This document shows, one piece after another, positions 1-6,571 of a stretch of 7,077 nucleotides of DNA. The first letter of the stretch is position 1. Each line of letters opens with the position of its first letter. Under the pieces are notes generated by a model. It had not been told where the DNA came from, made no database searches, and worked only from the letters and a program-made list of their open reading frames with translations. Location of the stretch: positions 1 to 7,077 of the forward strand of contig JAMPGN010000215.1 of NCBI GenBank assembly GCA_023663915.1. Direction: 5' to 3'. The stretch is from Eubacterium sp. (GTDB lineage Bacteria > Bacillota_A > Clostridia > Lachnospirales > Lachnospiraceae). Both the position numbers and the translations under genes were made by a program.

Positions 1-782
1 TGTAAAATAAAGATGCCTAATAGTGAAGCAAAAGCAGGGTTTAGTGCACAGAACAGTCCCGCACGCTCAGCGCTCATGTGACTTTGCGCCATTGGCTGAA
101 GAGTGAAACCAAATCCGCTGCAGACGATCATTAAGACGGCAAGAGAACCATATTCTTTCATGCTTGTCGGGATTATAAAAGAACCGGAAAACAACGAACC
201 ACATAATGCAAAAAAACCAAGAAATCCGATTTCCAAAATGCCAAGAAGAATGCTGTCATTCATGTGTGAAAAACTATCGGTCGCAATAATTGCACAGGCG
301 TAGAAGATTGCCGCAGCAATGCACAGCAATTCTCCTTTTGCCAGATGAAATCGGCTTCCGGAAAGCGTCAGTAATGCAACGCCCGATACGGCAAGAAGCA
401 CTCCGAGCATAGATGAACGTGAAGGTGGTCTTCTGCAAAGTATAGATTTGATTATAGGAACAAATATAATTGCAGTGTTTTCAAGAAACGACGTTGTGGA
501 AGTATCTATTGTTGTCAATGCAGCAGTTTCCAATATCATCACAAGGAAAAAAAGACCGCCGAGAATGGCTCCTTGCAGGATTATCTGTCGGTTCAGTCTT
601 TGCAGCTTTTTATGAAAGACCAATGATAAGAGTATGAATGCCAGAGAAAAACGGATTGCAAGCAGATTTAGCGGGCTGAGTGTTTGGAGTAACAGTTTGC
701 TGAACAGATAAGACGAACTTCTTGTAAAAATTAGCGCAGCGAGCAGCCATTCCGCTTGCTTTTCTTTCATTGTATGAGTCAT
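1..782 (-). CDS. EamA/DMT-family transporter, 3' end outside window
   Basis: This is an integral membrane transporter of the drug/metabolite transporter superfamily (EamA type), which moves small metabolites across the cytoplasmic membrane; the substrate cannot be told. The frame is open from an ATG at 782 to the left edge, giving 260 residues of a protein that is usually about 290-310. It is hydrophobic throughout, with the two-repeat layout of EamA proteins: the first repeat is about residues 10-140, including a membrane segment near 41-56 followed by a basic loop, and the second starts near 150. The stretch LETAALTTIDTSTTSFLE near 84-101 and its counterpart near 227-250 (QPMAQSHMSAERAG then LNPAFASLLG) are typical of the ends of the two repeats. 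The start is fixed by AAGGAGG at 797-791, 8 nt upstream; an in-frame ATG at 770 is less well placed. It diverges from a LysR gene, which probably regulates it. The missing C-terminus is a window effect. Confidence 0.88.
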   Translation of the reverse strand, partial: MTHTMKEKQAEWLLAALIFTRSSSYLFSKLLLQTLSPLNLLAIRFSLAFILLSLVFHKKLQRLNRQIILQGAILGGLFFLVMILETAALTTIDTSTTSFLENTAIIFVPIIKSILCRRPPSRSSMLGVLLAVSGVALLTLSGSRFHLAKGELLCIAAAIFYACAIIATDSFSHMNDSILLGILEIGFLGFFALCGSLFSGSFIIPTSMKEYGSLAVLMIVCSGFGFTLQPMAQSHMSAERAGLFCALNPAFASLLGIFIL

Positions 783-804
783 TATACAATCCTCCTTCGT
801 GTTC

Positions 805-833
805 TTGACGTTATTGTATCTTAAAGTTATAAT
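805..833 (+). promoter_or_regulatory. Sigma-A-type promoter for the LysR gene
   Basis: TTGACG (805-810) is followed by a 17-nt spacer and a perfect TATAAT (828-833). Transcription would start near 840, giving a leader of about 40 nt before the LysR start at 879. Most of this promoter lies inside the oppositely directed promoter of the transporter gene. This is read by eye from consensus matching and is not tested. Confidence 0.7.
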
Positions 834-841
834 TGAGTAAA
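813..841 (-). promoter_or_regulatory. Sigma-A-type promoter for the EamA transporter gene
   Basis: On the minus strand TTTACT (841-836) and TACAAT (818-813) are separated by 17 nt; the matches to consensus are 4/6 and 5/6. Transcription would start near 806, about 24 nt before the ATG at 782 and just ahead of its ribosome binding site. It overlaps the LysR promoter over 813-833, so polymerase can hardly occupy both at once. An inverted repeat, ATACAAT (784-790) and ATTGTAT (813-819), has one arm in this -10 region and is a possible operator half-site pair. Confidence 0.5.
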
Positions 842-878
842 GCGAGATAAAGTCAAACAGAAGTTGAGGAATAGTCAA

Positions 879-1757
879 ATGGATGCAGATAAATGCCGGG
901 TACTGCTTAAAACTATAGAATTGGGTAGTATGGCTGCCGCCGCAGATGCATTGGGATATACACCATCCGGCATCAGCCGTGCAATAGAAAGCCTTGAAAA
1001 AGAAGCCGGATTCCAAATTCTGCAGAGAAGGAATGCGGGATTGACCAGAGAAGGTATGGCGCTCTTGGACATCATGAAAGAAATCGTATATTGGTCGGAA
1101 CGTTTTGATACACAGGTAAAAGCCCTAAAAGGAGTAGAAGAAGGAACGGTTATTGTTGGCACTTCCTATGCGTATCTTTATTCATGGCTCTCTGAGATTG
1201 TTGCAGGCTTTCACAAGGTTTATCCGGGTATTACTGTGCAGATTTTAGAACGAAGCAGCAGTGAACTGAGTGCGTTAATGGAGAACAGGCAGCTTGATTT
1301 TGGACTTGTGAGCAAGCGGGAGGGACGGTATCGATGGTATCCGTTGGTGGAGGATGAATTGGTCGCCCTTATCCCGGTAACACATCCGTGTGCGTCTGTT
1401 TCAGTTGTTTCGGCGGACATATTTTCCAAAGAGCCTTATATACAGATTCATCCCGGCATTGAAACCGATAACGTTCGCTATTTCAACAGCATTGGAATTT
1501 CACCACAGGTTCGCTTTTCGACAAATGATATGTATGCAGCTTGTGCAATGGTCCGCGCGGGACTTGGTATTGCTTTGGTTAACCGCCTGTTTACGATGGA
1601 ACATATTGAAGGAACAGCCACGATATCACTTCTTCCGAAACCATGTATTGAGTTTGGGATTATTTTACCGGAAAGAGATTATATTGCTCCTGCCGCAAAA
1701 AGATTTGAAGAATACGCATTTGCACATTTGGATACATTAAAACTAAAAATTCAGTAA
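879..1757 (+). CDS. LysR-family transcriptional regulator
   Basis: This is a 292-residue DNA-binding regulator of the LysR type, the usual length for the family. Residues 1-60 form the winged helix-turn-helix: AAAADALGYTPSGISRAIES (residues 19-38) is the helix-turn-helix core, and the wing contains FQILQR...GLTREG. A linker helix follows to about 85. The effector-binding domain covers about 88-290, with the usual landmarks LDFGLV near 139-144 and VRAGLGIALV near 225-234. The ATG at 879 is chosen because GAGGA at 866-870 lies 8 nt upstream; a TTG at 864 would add five residues but has no ribosome binding site. The gene diverges from the EamA transporter with overlapping promoters, so it most likely controls that gene and itself in response to a small ligand. 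The ligand cannot be deduced. The gene ends with a hairpin terminator. Confidence 0.93.
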   Translation: MDADKCRVLLKTIELGSMAAAADALGYTPSGISRAIESLEKEAGFQILQRRNAGLTREGMALLDIMKEIVYWSERFDTQVKALKGVEEGTVIVGTSYAYLYSWLSEIVAGFHKVYPGITVQILERSSSELSALMENRQLDFGLVSKREGRYRWYPLVEDELVALIPVTHPCASVSVVSADIFSKEPYIQIHPGIETDNVRYFNSIGISPQVRFSTNDMYAACAMVRAGLGIALVNRLFTMEHIEGTATISLLPKPCIEFGIILPERDYIAPAAKRFEEYAFAHLDTLKLKIQ

Positions 1758-1819
1758 TTTTTACATGAGTAGAGTTACAGCATGGTAGATAGTTTGCAGA
1801 TTATGAAATATATATTACA

Positions 1820-1866
1820 GGGTGTCACTTATCCACCAGTTTTGCCGATGAAGTGACACCCTTTTA
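1820..1866 (+). terminator. Rho-independent terminator of the LysR gene
   Basis: GGGTGTCACTT (1820-1830) and AAGTGACACCC (1851-1861) are perfect 11-bp complements around a 20-nt loop and are followed by TTTTATT. The loop can zip further, with ATC pairing GAT past a one-base bulge. The hairpin lies 62 nt after the LysR stop and between two convergent genes. On the minus strand no T-run follows the stem, so it should stop the cotJ transcript less efficiently, although the stem itself is symmetric. Confidence 0.8.
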
Positions 1867-1895
1867 TTGATATTATGATTTATATCTTACAAATC

Positions 1896-2513
1896 CTAGT
1901 TTACGCTTTTCGCAGAATTGCAATCAAACCCCGGATTAAACGCATAGAAGTTCTTCTCATTCAGGTGATCCTGTACGATTCTTAGTGCTTCGCCAAATCT
2001 CTGGAAATGCACAACCTCCCGTGCACGCAAGAACTTGATCGGTTCGCAGACTTCCTGATCGTGGATAAGTCTCAAAATGTTGTCATAGGTTAGACGTGCT
2101 TTCTGCTCGGCAGCCATGTCTTCCATCAAATCCGTGATGATGTCACCCGTTGACTGGAATTGCGCCGCGCTGAACGGGAATCCGCCTGCGGACTGCGGCC
2201 AGACGCCGATAGTATGATCGACATAATAGTTGGAGAATCCGGATTCCTCGATCTGTTCCATGGATAAGTTTTTGGTAAGCTGGTGAACGATTGTAGCAAC
2301 GATTTCCAGATGTGCTAATTCTTCGGTACCGATGTCTGTAAGCACCGACGCCACCTCTCTATAAGGGCAGGCATATCTCTGAGACAGGTAACGCATAGAT
2401 GCGCCCATTTCGCCGTCAGGTCCGCCGTACTGGCTTATGATCGCCTGTGCCAGCATTGCGTTCGGCTCCGTAATATTAACAGGGTATTCAAGTCTTCTTT
2501 CATAATTCCACAT
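1896..2513 (-). CDS. cotJC: Spore coat protein CotJC, manganese catalase-like
   Basis: This is a 205-residue CotJC-type protein of the manganese catalase family, a four-helix-bundle dimanganese enzyme that splits hydrogen peroxide. CotJC is known as an inner spore-coat component. The metal-binding pattern looks complete: E35 (in GEMGA), E65 and H68 (EELAHLE), E136 (DMAAEQKAR) and E166/H169 (REVVHF), with spacing like that of characterised manganese catalases. Activity is therefore plausible. The N-terminus MWNYERRLEYPV and the GGPDGEMGA segment are typical of CotJC rather than of the longer stand-alone catalases. The ATG directly abuts the cotJB stop codon, and AAGGAGG at 2530-2524, inside the end of cotJB, lies 10 nt upstream. 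It is the last gene of a cotJABC operon and converges on the LysR gene. Confidence 0.95.
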   Translation of the reverse strand: MWNYERRLEYPVNITEPNAMLAQAIISQYGGPDGEMGASMRYLSQRYACPYREVASVLTDIGTEELAHLEIVATIVHQLTKNLSMEQIEESGFSNYYVDHTIGVWPQSAGGFPFSAAQFQSTGDIITDLMEDMAAEQKARLTYDNILRLIHDQEVCEPIKFLRAREVVHFQRFGEALRIVQDHLNEKNFYAFNPGFDCNSAKSVN

Positions 2514-2789
2514 TTATGCACACCCTCCTTCCCAAGGCATTGGCAGTGACGCCCAATTCCAGTTGTTGCAGCCGGACGTATCGATCTGGGCGATTGTCAG
2601 AGGCTCAAATTTCTCAGCGTATTCTTTTTTGGCCTGATTGCTCATACGATTATAGTGATTAAAATATTCCAAGGCGTTTCTGTCGTTGGGGTGAGTGTCC
2701 AGATACAGGGACAGATCGATCACAACAAATTCCAGAATGCCGATATCATGAAGCAGTTTTTCCTGCTCGTTGGCAAAATGCATATTCAT
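2514..2789 (-). CDS. cotJB: Spore coat protein CotJB
   Basis: This is a 91-residue CotJB-family protein, close to the family's normal length of about 85-95. CotJB is a small soluble coat protein made with CotJA and CotJC; its biochemical role is unknown, and in Bacillus subtilis assembly of the coat module depends on the set. Recognisable parts are the helical N-terminal half (LLHDIGILEFVVIDLSLYLD, residues 12-31), the segment THPNDRNALEYFNHY (32-46) and a C-terminal tail rich in tryptophan and proline (NWNWASLPMPWEGGC). The ATG at 2789 overlaps the cotJA stop as TAATG, and AAGGAG (2807-2802) lies 12 nt upstream. An in-frame ATG at 2783 is farther from that site. The tight junctions suggest translational coupling along the operon. 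Confidence 0.93.
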   Translation of the reverse strand: MNMHFANEQEKLLHDIGILEFVVIDLSLYLDTHPNDRNALEYFNHYNRMSNQAKKEYAEKFEPLTIAQIDTSGCNNWNWASLPMPWEGGCA

Positions 2790-2959
2790 TATTTACAACA
2801 TCTCCTTCCTGTGAATGGTTTATCGAGTTCGGGGAAAACCGTTCCGGCATCATAAGCTTCTTCCAGATTATCAAAAATTCCGTTAAAATGTTGCCACGGA
2901 ACATATGCCATCGCGATAGGGAATTGGTCACAATTCTCTTTGTACATATAGTCTTTCAT
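2789..2959 (-). CDS. cotJA: Spore coat protein CotJA
   Basis: This short gene of 56 codons plus stop is the first of the cotJ operon. The protein begins MKDYMYKENCDQFPIAMAYV and continues with PWQHFNGIFDNLEEAYDAGT and VFPELDKPFTGRRCCK. The features AMAYVPWQ.F....D...A...GT.FPELDKPF are the hallmark of CotJA, a proline-containing small coat protein. The family runs from about 50 to 80 residues, so this is at the short end but has the full conserved core. The ATG is preceded by AAAGGA at 2971-2966, about 6 nt away. Its TAA shares one base with the cotJB start. CotJA is thought to help place CotJC in the coat. Confidence 0.93.
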   Translation of the reverse strand: MKDYMYKENCDQFPIAMAYVPWQHFNGIFDNLEEAYDAGTVFPELDKPFTGRRCCK

Positions 2960-2994
2960 ATGATTCCTTTCTAATTTTCAGGTGTTTTTAGTAA

Positions 2995-3021
2995 TATAAT
3001 ATGTTATAATCGTGGCAGTGT
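2995..3021 (-). promoter_or_regulatory. Candidate sporulation-sigma promoter of cotJABC
   Basis: On the minus strand CATATTATA (3003-2995) fits the sigma-K -10 pattern CATANNNTA and partly fits the sigma-E -10 pattern CATACAAT. An AC dinucleotide (3021-3020) stands 16 nt upstream, as expected for the minimal sigma-K -35. No good sigma-E -35 is visible at the right spacing. The implied start near 2989 gives a leader of about 30 nt. In Bacillus subtilis cotJ is transcribed in the mother cell by sigma-E; which factor acts here is not decided by the sequence, and the AT-rich context makes chance matches likely. Confidence 0.35.
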
Positions 3022-3065
3022 GTGTAAAGAGTTGAACACATTTTTTTCACAATTTGATAAGAATA

Positions 3066-3094
3066 GAGACACATTTTCTTAGTACATTTATATT
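3066..3094 (+). promoter_or_regulatory. Candidate promoter of the ABC transporter operon
   Basis: GAGACA (3066-3071, 4/6 to consensus) and TATATT (3089-3094, 5/6) are 17 nt apart. If used, transcription would begin near 3101 and the leader would be about 160 nt, covering the whole palindrome-rich stretch. No better pair was found in 2960-3230, but the area is AT-rich and the match is only moderate. Confidence 0.35.
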
Positions 3095-3110
3095 ATTAGG
3101 AAATTTCTAT

Positions 3111-3243
3111 GCTGATTTCGAGCTTGCTCGTTTATTATGGTAAAGGAAAGTTCTTGGCAGATTTCGAGTTCGCGACGAGTTTTCCGAGATGCGAAGCATC
3201 TCTAGGAATACTCATAATCTCGTAAACGAGCTTGCTCATTTTT
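3111..3243 (+). repeat. Palindrome-rich repeat block in the ABC operon leader
   Basis: This noncoding stretch contains several short symmetric elements. GCTGATTTCGAG (3111-3122) recurs as GCAGATTTCGAG (3157-3168). CGAGCTTGCTCG (3119-3130) is a palindrome whose core GAGCTTGCTC returns at 3228-3237. GAGATGC (3186-3192) and GCATCTC (3196-3202) form a perfect 7-bp hairpin with a GAA loop, extendable by TTCC/GGAA past a 2-nt bulge. CTCGTAAACGAG (3219-3230) competes with the hairpin AAACGAGCTTGCTCATTT (3224-3241). GCTCGTTTA (3126-3134) is complementary over 9 bp to TAAACGAGC (3223-3231). The last hairpin ends just before the ribosome binding site of the ATPase gene. It resembles a dispersed intergenic palindromic element or a structured leader. 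No known riboswitch class was recognised. The left part of this gap (2960-3065) holds only the cotJ promoter region. Confidence 0.6.
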
Positions 3244-3261
3244 GGAAAGGAGGAACCTATT

Positions 3262-4350
3262 TTGATACAGGTTGAAAACTTAGTAAAAAAATATGGTGTA
3301 CATACAGCGGTGGATGATCTGTCTTTTACGGTGGAAAAAGGACAGATATATGGATTTCTCGGACCGAACGGTGCGGGCAAATCCACGACAATGAATATCA
3401 TGACAGGCTACATCGCCGCCAGCAGTGGGACAGTGACCATCAACGGTTATGATATTTTAAAAGAGCCGGAGAAGGCCAAGAAATGTATCGGATATCTGCC
3501 GGAGATGCCGCCGCTTTACATGGATATGACGGTGTGGGAATATCTGATGTTTGTGTCAGAACTTAAGAAGGTTCCTAAAAATGACCGGAGCAGGCATGTG
3601 GAAGAGATCATAGAAAAGCTCCAACTAACAGAGGTGAGAGACCGTCTGATCCGAAACATCTCCAAAGGATACAAACAGCGTGTCGGATTGGCGCAAGCGT
3701 TGATTGGAGACCCCGATGTGTTGATATTAGACGAACCTATGGTCGGCTTAGATCCGAAACAGATCATAGAGATGCGAGATCTGATTAAAAGTCTTTCCAA
3801 AGAACACACGGTTATCTTAAGTTCCCACATTCTGTCGGAAGTGAGTGCGGTGTGTGACCATATTATGATTATATCAAAGGGAAGGCTAGTTGCAAGCGGT
3901 TCTCCGGAAGAATTACAGGAAATGATGCATGTCAAAGTGGAACTGGAACTGACGATCCTCGGCACGAGAGAGCAGGCAGAGAATGTCCTGCAGGAAATAG
4001 AGCAAATCGAGTCTTACGAGATTGAGGAAGCGGAAGAAACCGGCGCTGTTCATGTCAGAATCGACGTGACCGACAATGCAGATATCCGCAAAGAACTTTC
4101 CTTAGCATTATCCGGGGCAGGTCTGCCGATCTTGTCGATGAATCGGATGGAGAAGTCTCTGGAGGACATTTTCTTAGAGTTGACAGATACTAAGGAAGAT
4201 GGAGAAAATGCAGAATCAGAGGAAAAGGAAGATTTAGAAGAAGATAATAATTTAGAGGAAGACGATAATTTGGAAGTAGAAGATGATGCAGATATGGAAG
4301 ATGCCATAGACAGGGAAAAGGAGGGACCGGACGATGATAGCGATTTATAA
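3262..4350 (+). CDS. ABC transporter ATP-binding protein, Gld-type, with acidic C-terminal tail
   Basis: This is the nucleotide-binding subunit of an ABC-2 type transporter, working on the cytoplasmic face with the permease encoded next. Motifs in the 362-residue protein are Walker A GPNGAGKST (34-42), GYLPE (77-81) at the Q-loop position with Glu in place of Gln as is usual in this subfamily, signature ISKGYKQR (133-140), Walker B VLILDEP (153-159) with catalytic E158, D-loop GLDP (162-165) and switch H189 (SSHIL). Residues 220-308 form the small C-terminal domain of GldA/CcmA-like ATPases. Residues 311-362 are a low-complexity tail made mostly of Asp and Glu, with near repeats such as LEEDNN and LEEDDN; this is not usual for the family. 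The TTG at 3262 is chosen as start because AAAGGAGG (3246-3253) lies 8 nt upstream; the in-frame TTG at 3232 lies before that site. The gene overlaps the next by 17 nt. Confidence 0.93.
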   Translation: MIQVENLVKKYGVHTAVDDLSFTVEKGQIYGFLGPNGAGKSTTMNIMTGYIAASSGTVTINGYDILKEPEKAKKCIGYLPEMPPLYMDMTVWEYLMFVSELKKVPKNDRSRHVEEIIEKLQLTEVRDRLIRNISKGYKQRVGLAQALIGDPDVLILDEPMVGLDPKQIIEMRDLIKSLSKEHTVILSSHILSEVSAVCDHIMIISKGRLVASGSPEELQEMMHVKVELELTILGTREQAENVLQEIEQIESYEIEEAEETGAVHVRIDVTDNADIRKELSLALSGAGLPILSMNRMEKSLEDIFLELTDTKEDGENAESEEKEDLEEDNNLEEDDNLEVEDDADMEDAIDREKEGPDDDSDL

Positions 4351-6457
4351 AAGAGAACTGAAATCCTTCTTTCATTCCATGATCGGATGGCTTTTTGTGG
4401 CGGCGACACTGTTTATCATGGGAATTTATTTTACGGTGTTTAATATGCTCGCAGGTTATCCGACGATATCTTATGCTTTGCAGAGCATTGTGTTTTTGTT
4501 TATCATTACGATCCCGATTCTCACGATGCGCACGCTGGCGGAAGAGCGGAAGTATAAGACGGACCAGCTTATTTTGACGGCGCCGGTGTCGGTTGGCAGA
4601 ATTGTAGCTGCCAAGTATCTTGCGCTTGTGACGGTATTTGCGATTCCGACGGTCATAATCGGGCTTACGCCGCCGTTTTTGGCGATTGCGGGAGATTTCC
4701 AGATCGGGCTTTCCTATACGGCGCTGCTGGGATTTTTCCTATATGGATGTCTCGGATTAGCGATCGGGTTATTTTTATCTTCGCTGACAGAGAGCATAGT
4801 GATTGCGGCGGTGCTGACTCTTGTAGCACTATTTGCAGGATATATTATGTCGGGACTTTGCAGTGTACTGTCGAATCTTGGTACAAACTCTGTTACGGAG
4901 ATTCTCGTCAAGATCCTGTATTGTTTTGACATGGTGGGAAGATTTGATTCTCTATGCACCGGATATTTACAGATTGAGTCGGTCGCGTATTATCTGACTT
5001 TTACGTTATTTCTCTTATTGTGTACGGTGCAGTCGATACAGAAACGTAGATATGTAGTATCAGGCAGAGGAATGAAGTTGGGTGCGTACAGCACGATGAA
5101 TATTTTTGTGGCGGCGTTAGTGACTATTGCGGTCAATCTTGGATTGAATTATGTCCCGGACCAGTATACGTCTATTGACGTGACGGCAAACAAGATGTAT
5201 ACGCTCACAGACAGTACCGTGCAGACGGTGAAGGCGCTGACGCAGGATATCACGATCTATGTGTTAGCGGATGAGTCATCGAAAGACAGTGATCTTGACA
5301 AGACGTTACAGCAATTTGAAGGATTCTCTAACCATATCACAGTTGAATACATCAATCCGGTGTCAAATCCGAGATTTTATTATAATTATACAGACACGCA
5401 GCCTACTGGAAACAGTCTGATTGTAGTAGGACCCTACGACTATGCGTTAGTGGATTACAACAATATTTATACGTATGAGTTGAATTATGCCACTTACCAG
5501 AATGAGATTACGGGCTATGATGGCGAGGGGCAGATCATGTCGGCAATCGCAAGGGTATCATCGGAAGATATTCCGAAATTTTATATTGTGGAAGGGCATA
5601 ATGAGTTACCGTTTGACGAGCGGTTTACGAATGCGCTCGACAAGGAGAATGTGGCGTATGAAATCCTCAGCCTCTATGCGGTGGATGCCGTACCGGAAGA
5701 TGCCGACGGGATTATCTTAAACGCTCCCACAAGTGATTATTCGTCCGATGATGTCGATAAAGTGTGTGCGTATCTTGACCAAGGCGGCAGCGCGTTTATT
5801 ATTCCGACGTGGACGACGGAGAGCATGGAGAACTTTGAGAAGATACTTTCCTACTACGGTGTATCTGTTGTGGATGGCATGATTGTGGAGAACGATCCCT
5901 CGTATTATTACCAGAGTCCATATTATCTGATTCCCTTGATTGAGTACGACGCGATAACCGAAGTGGTCGCAAACGGCGTGGTGTTCGCACCGTTTGCAAG
6001 AGGATTGACTTATAATGAGGAATCGACAGATGTATCTTATCAACCGCTTCTTACGACGAGCGTCAGTGCGTTCAGCAAAACGGATATGTCTGGCTCGGAG
6101 GATTATCAGAAGAGTGACACAGATGTTGACGGACCGTTTGTGATTGGCCTGAAAGCGGAGAAATATACGGATGGAGAGGAAATGTCGCAGGCAGTTATTG
6201 TGGCGACGGAGCAGATGTTTACGGCGAATGCGGACGACATCGTCCCCGGTTACAATGTTAAACTATTTTGCAGTATGGTCAGCAGTCTTGCCAAGCGTGA
6301 GGACTCTGTCGCCGTTCCGGTCAAATATTATGAGATCGGCAATCTGATATTCAGCGCGCGTTCGGTTTATATTGTAGGCTTTGTATCCGTGATCCTGCTT
6401 CCAATTGGATGCCTTGTTGCTGGGTTTATTATATGGTTGAAACGTCGTAAGAAATGA
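4334..6457 (+). CDS. ABC-2 permease fused to GldG-like extracytoplasmic domain
   Basis: This 707-residue membrane protein joins two parts that are separate subunits (GldF and GldG) in Bacteroidetes gliding-type ABC systems. Residues 1-235 are an ABC-2 permease: KRELKSFFHSMIGWLF at the N-terminus, about six membrane segments (near 16-36, 50-66, 92-118, 128-149, 154-176 and 217-232) and the coupling stretch MRTLAEERKYKTDQLILTAP. A further segment near 254-272 leads into the GldG-like region (about 275-660), marked by DVTANKMYTLTDSTV (282-296), VEGHNELP (419-426) and GGSAFII (484-490). A final membrane helix (about 677-701) ends in KRRKK, placing that tail inside and the large domain outside. 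The ATG at 4334 follows AAAAGGAGGG by 8 nt and lies inside the end of the ATPase gene, so the two are co-translated. The substrate is unknown. The fusion is known in Clostridia; no frameshift or truncation is seen. Confidence 0.9.
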   Translation: MIAIYKRELKSFFHSMIGWLFVAATLFIMGIYFTVFNMLAGYPTISYALQSIVFLFIITIPILTMRTLAEERKYKTDQLILTAPVSVGRIVAAKYLALVTVFAIPTVIIGLTPPFLAIAGDFQIGLSYTALLGFFLYGCLGLAIGLFLSSLTESIVIAAVLTLVALFAGYIMSGLCSVLSNLGTNSVTEILVKILYCFDMVGRFDSLCTGYLQIESVAYYLTFTLFLLLCTVQSIQKRRYVVSGRGMKLGAYSTMNIFVAALVTIAVNLGLNYVPDQYTSIDVTANKMYTLTDSTVQTVKALTQDITIYVLADESSKDSDLDKTLQQFEGFSNHITVEYINPVSNPRFYYNYTDTQPTGNSLIVVGPYDYALVDYNNIYTYELNYATYQNEITGYDGEGQIMSAIARVSSEDIPKFYIVEGHNELPFDERFTNALDKENVAYEILSLYAVDAVPEDADGIILNAPTSDYSSDDVDKVCAYLDQGGSAFIIPTWTTESMENFEKILSYYGVSVVDGMIVENDPSYYYQSPYYLIPLIEYDAITEVVANGVVFAPFARGLTYNEESTDVSYQPLLTTSVSAFSKTDMSGSEDYQKSDTDVDGPFVIGLKAEKYTDGEEMSQAVIVATEQMFTANADDIVPGYNVKLFCSMVSSLAKREDSVAVPVKYYEIGNLIFSARSVYIVGFVSVILLPIGCLVAGFIIWLKRRKK

Positions 6458-6571
6458 ACCAGCCTTCCATTTTTTATCGTTGCGTTTCACCTACGGGATT
6501 TTGGAGTCTCAATTTGCAGAAATCCATACTAATAGTAGAATAATATTTTTACTGTTTTTACTGCTGGTAGG

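Noticed and set aside
864..878. Upstream TTG start extending the LysR protein by five residues
   Set aside because: No ribosome binding site precedes the TTG, whereas GAGGA sits at the right distance from the ATG at 879, which also gives the typical LysR N-terminus.
2746..2931. Minus-strand 61-codon open frame across the cotJA-cotJB junction
   Set aside because: It is a shadow frame. The 56-codon cotJA frame in the same place has the conserved family sequence, a ribosome binding site and the TAATG coupling to cotJB.
3021..3047. Small hairpin TGTGT/ACACA followed by seven T on the plus strand, terminator-like
   Set aside because: The stem is only 5 bp of AT/GT sequence, and no plus-strand gene lies upstream for it to terminate; it lies in the cotJ upstream region on the other strand.
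3137..3205. 22-codon open frame starting at the ATG at 3137 inside the palindromic block
   Set aside because: It has no ribosome binding site, its coding sequence is the repeat and hairpin themselves, and it matches no protein family I recognise.
4050..4409. Serine-rich 119-codon open frame on the minus strand opposite the ATPase tail
   Set aside because: It is the antisense of the GAA/GAT-rich acidic tail, which reads as Ser/Phe codons on the other strand; no ribosome binding site or family similarity.
6454..6543. 29-codon frame whose ATG overlaps the permease stop as ATGA, suggesting a coupled small protein or DUF4340 remnant
   Set aside because: The peptide has no recognisable DUF4340 N-terminus or other family feature, and no ribosome binding site is present; the overlap is probably chance.
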